Below, in pieces: positions 15,405 to 15,644 of a stretch of 15,644 nucleotides of DNA. The position numbers and the translations under genes are program-made. Each line of letters begins with the position of its first letter. Position 1 is the stretch's first letter. The notes under the pieces were generated by a model. The model was not told where the DNA came from. It was given only the letters and a program-made list of their open reading frames with translations, and did no database searches. Source of the DNA: Chrysochromulina tobinii (taxonomy: Eukaryota > Haptophyta > Prymnesiales > Chrysochromulinaceae); contig JWZX01000544.1 of assembly GCA_001275005.1 (NCBI GenBank), forward strand, positions 1 through 15,644, in the 5' to 3' direction.

Positions 15405-15644
15405 TTACTTCTTCTTGTTGGCCTTCTCGAGCATCTCGATAGCCTTCACGCCCATGAGGTCGGTCAGCTCGCACGCGTCGAAGTAGTCCTCATCGGGCAC
15501 GTCGGCGAGCGTCTTCTCGCCGCCGCACACGGCCTGGAACTTGGAGATGCCGACGCACGAGCAGTTGAACTCGCCCACGGTGTACTCGGTCTTCTCGTCG
15601 GGGCAGTTGCGAGCGTACGGGCCATCGGCCCAGTCATCGGGGTT
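15405..15644 (-). CDS. C-terminal end of an unrecognised small-residue/Cys-containing protein (partial)
   Basis: An open frame enters from the right edge and runs 79 codons to a TAA at 15407-15405. It has no start in the window. The peptide contains four Cys in the first half (NCPDEKTEY, NCSCVG, QAVCGG) and one more later, and ends in a helical segment with a Lys-rich tail (EKANKKK). Almost every codon ends in G or C, with preferred codons such as AAG, CTC and GAG throughout, which is the pattern of a strongly expressed gene. I do not recognise the family; localisation cannot be judged without the N-terminus. Confidence 0.7.
   Translation of the reverse strand, partial: NPDDWADGPYARNCPDEKTEYTVGEFNCSCVGISKFQAVCGGEKTLADVPDEDYFDACELTDLMGVKAIEMLEKANKKK

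Overview
This looks like nuclear DNA of a GC-rich unicellular eukaryote, most likely a secondary-plastid alga of haptophyte type. That guess rests on GTGCGY splice donors, very GC-rich third codon positions, a probable bipartite plastid leader, and the surface-protein domain mix. No sequence here fixes the species. All gene models were made by eye, with splice sites inferred from reading frame and protein repeat logic.

Layout from left to right: (1) a minus-strand long coiled-coil gene (4062 down past base 1, C-terminus outside the window), poly-Gln rich, interrupted by three short phase-0 introns built from one small repeated element; (2) a 563-bp AT-richer divergent promoter region; (3) a plus-strand single-exon gene for a stand-alone LON-domain protein with a probable plastid leader (4626-6305); (4) about 1.5-1.9 kb with no convincing gene; (5) a plus-strand single-exon receptor-type protein kinase with signal peptide, Cys/Pro-rich region, FG-GAP/VCBS repeats, Cys-rich stalk, one membrane helix and a TKL-like kinase (8238-11423); (6) about 1 kb of convergent intergenic DNA with a perfect hairpin; (7) a minus-strand three-exon gene for a Cys-rich single-pass membrane protein (14294-12456); (8) about 1 kb of non-coding DNA with a degenerate duplication; (9) the C-terminal end of another minus-strand gene at the right edge (15644-15405).

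The most notable thing is in gene 1. The same 38-bp sequence (58 bp in a variant) occurs five times at three unrelated exon positions. At each site it is flanked by exact direct copies of local exon sequence (9, 28 or 35 bp). Each insertion has stops in all three frames but makes a GT-AG intron whose removal restores the coiled-coil frame exactly: the element supplies the acceptor and the duplicated exon supplies the donor. At two sites the element-plus-duplication unit is itself tandemly doubled. These have the hallmarks of introner elements, but with unusually long and variable duplications. No mobility gene is present.

The two receptor-like genes (kinase and Cys-rich protein) are both predicted cell-surface products, but nothing shows that the genes of this window act in one pathway.
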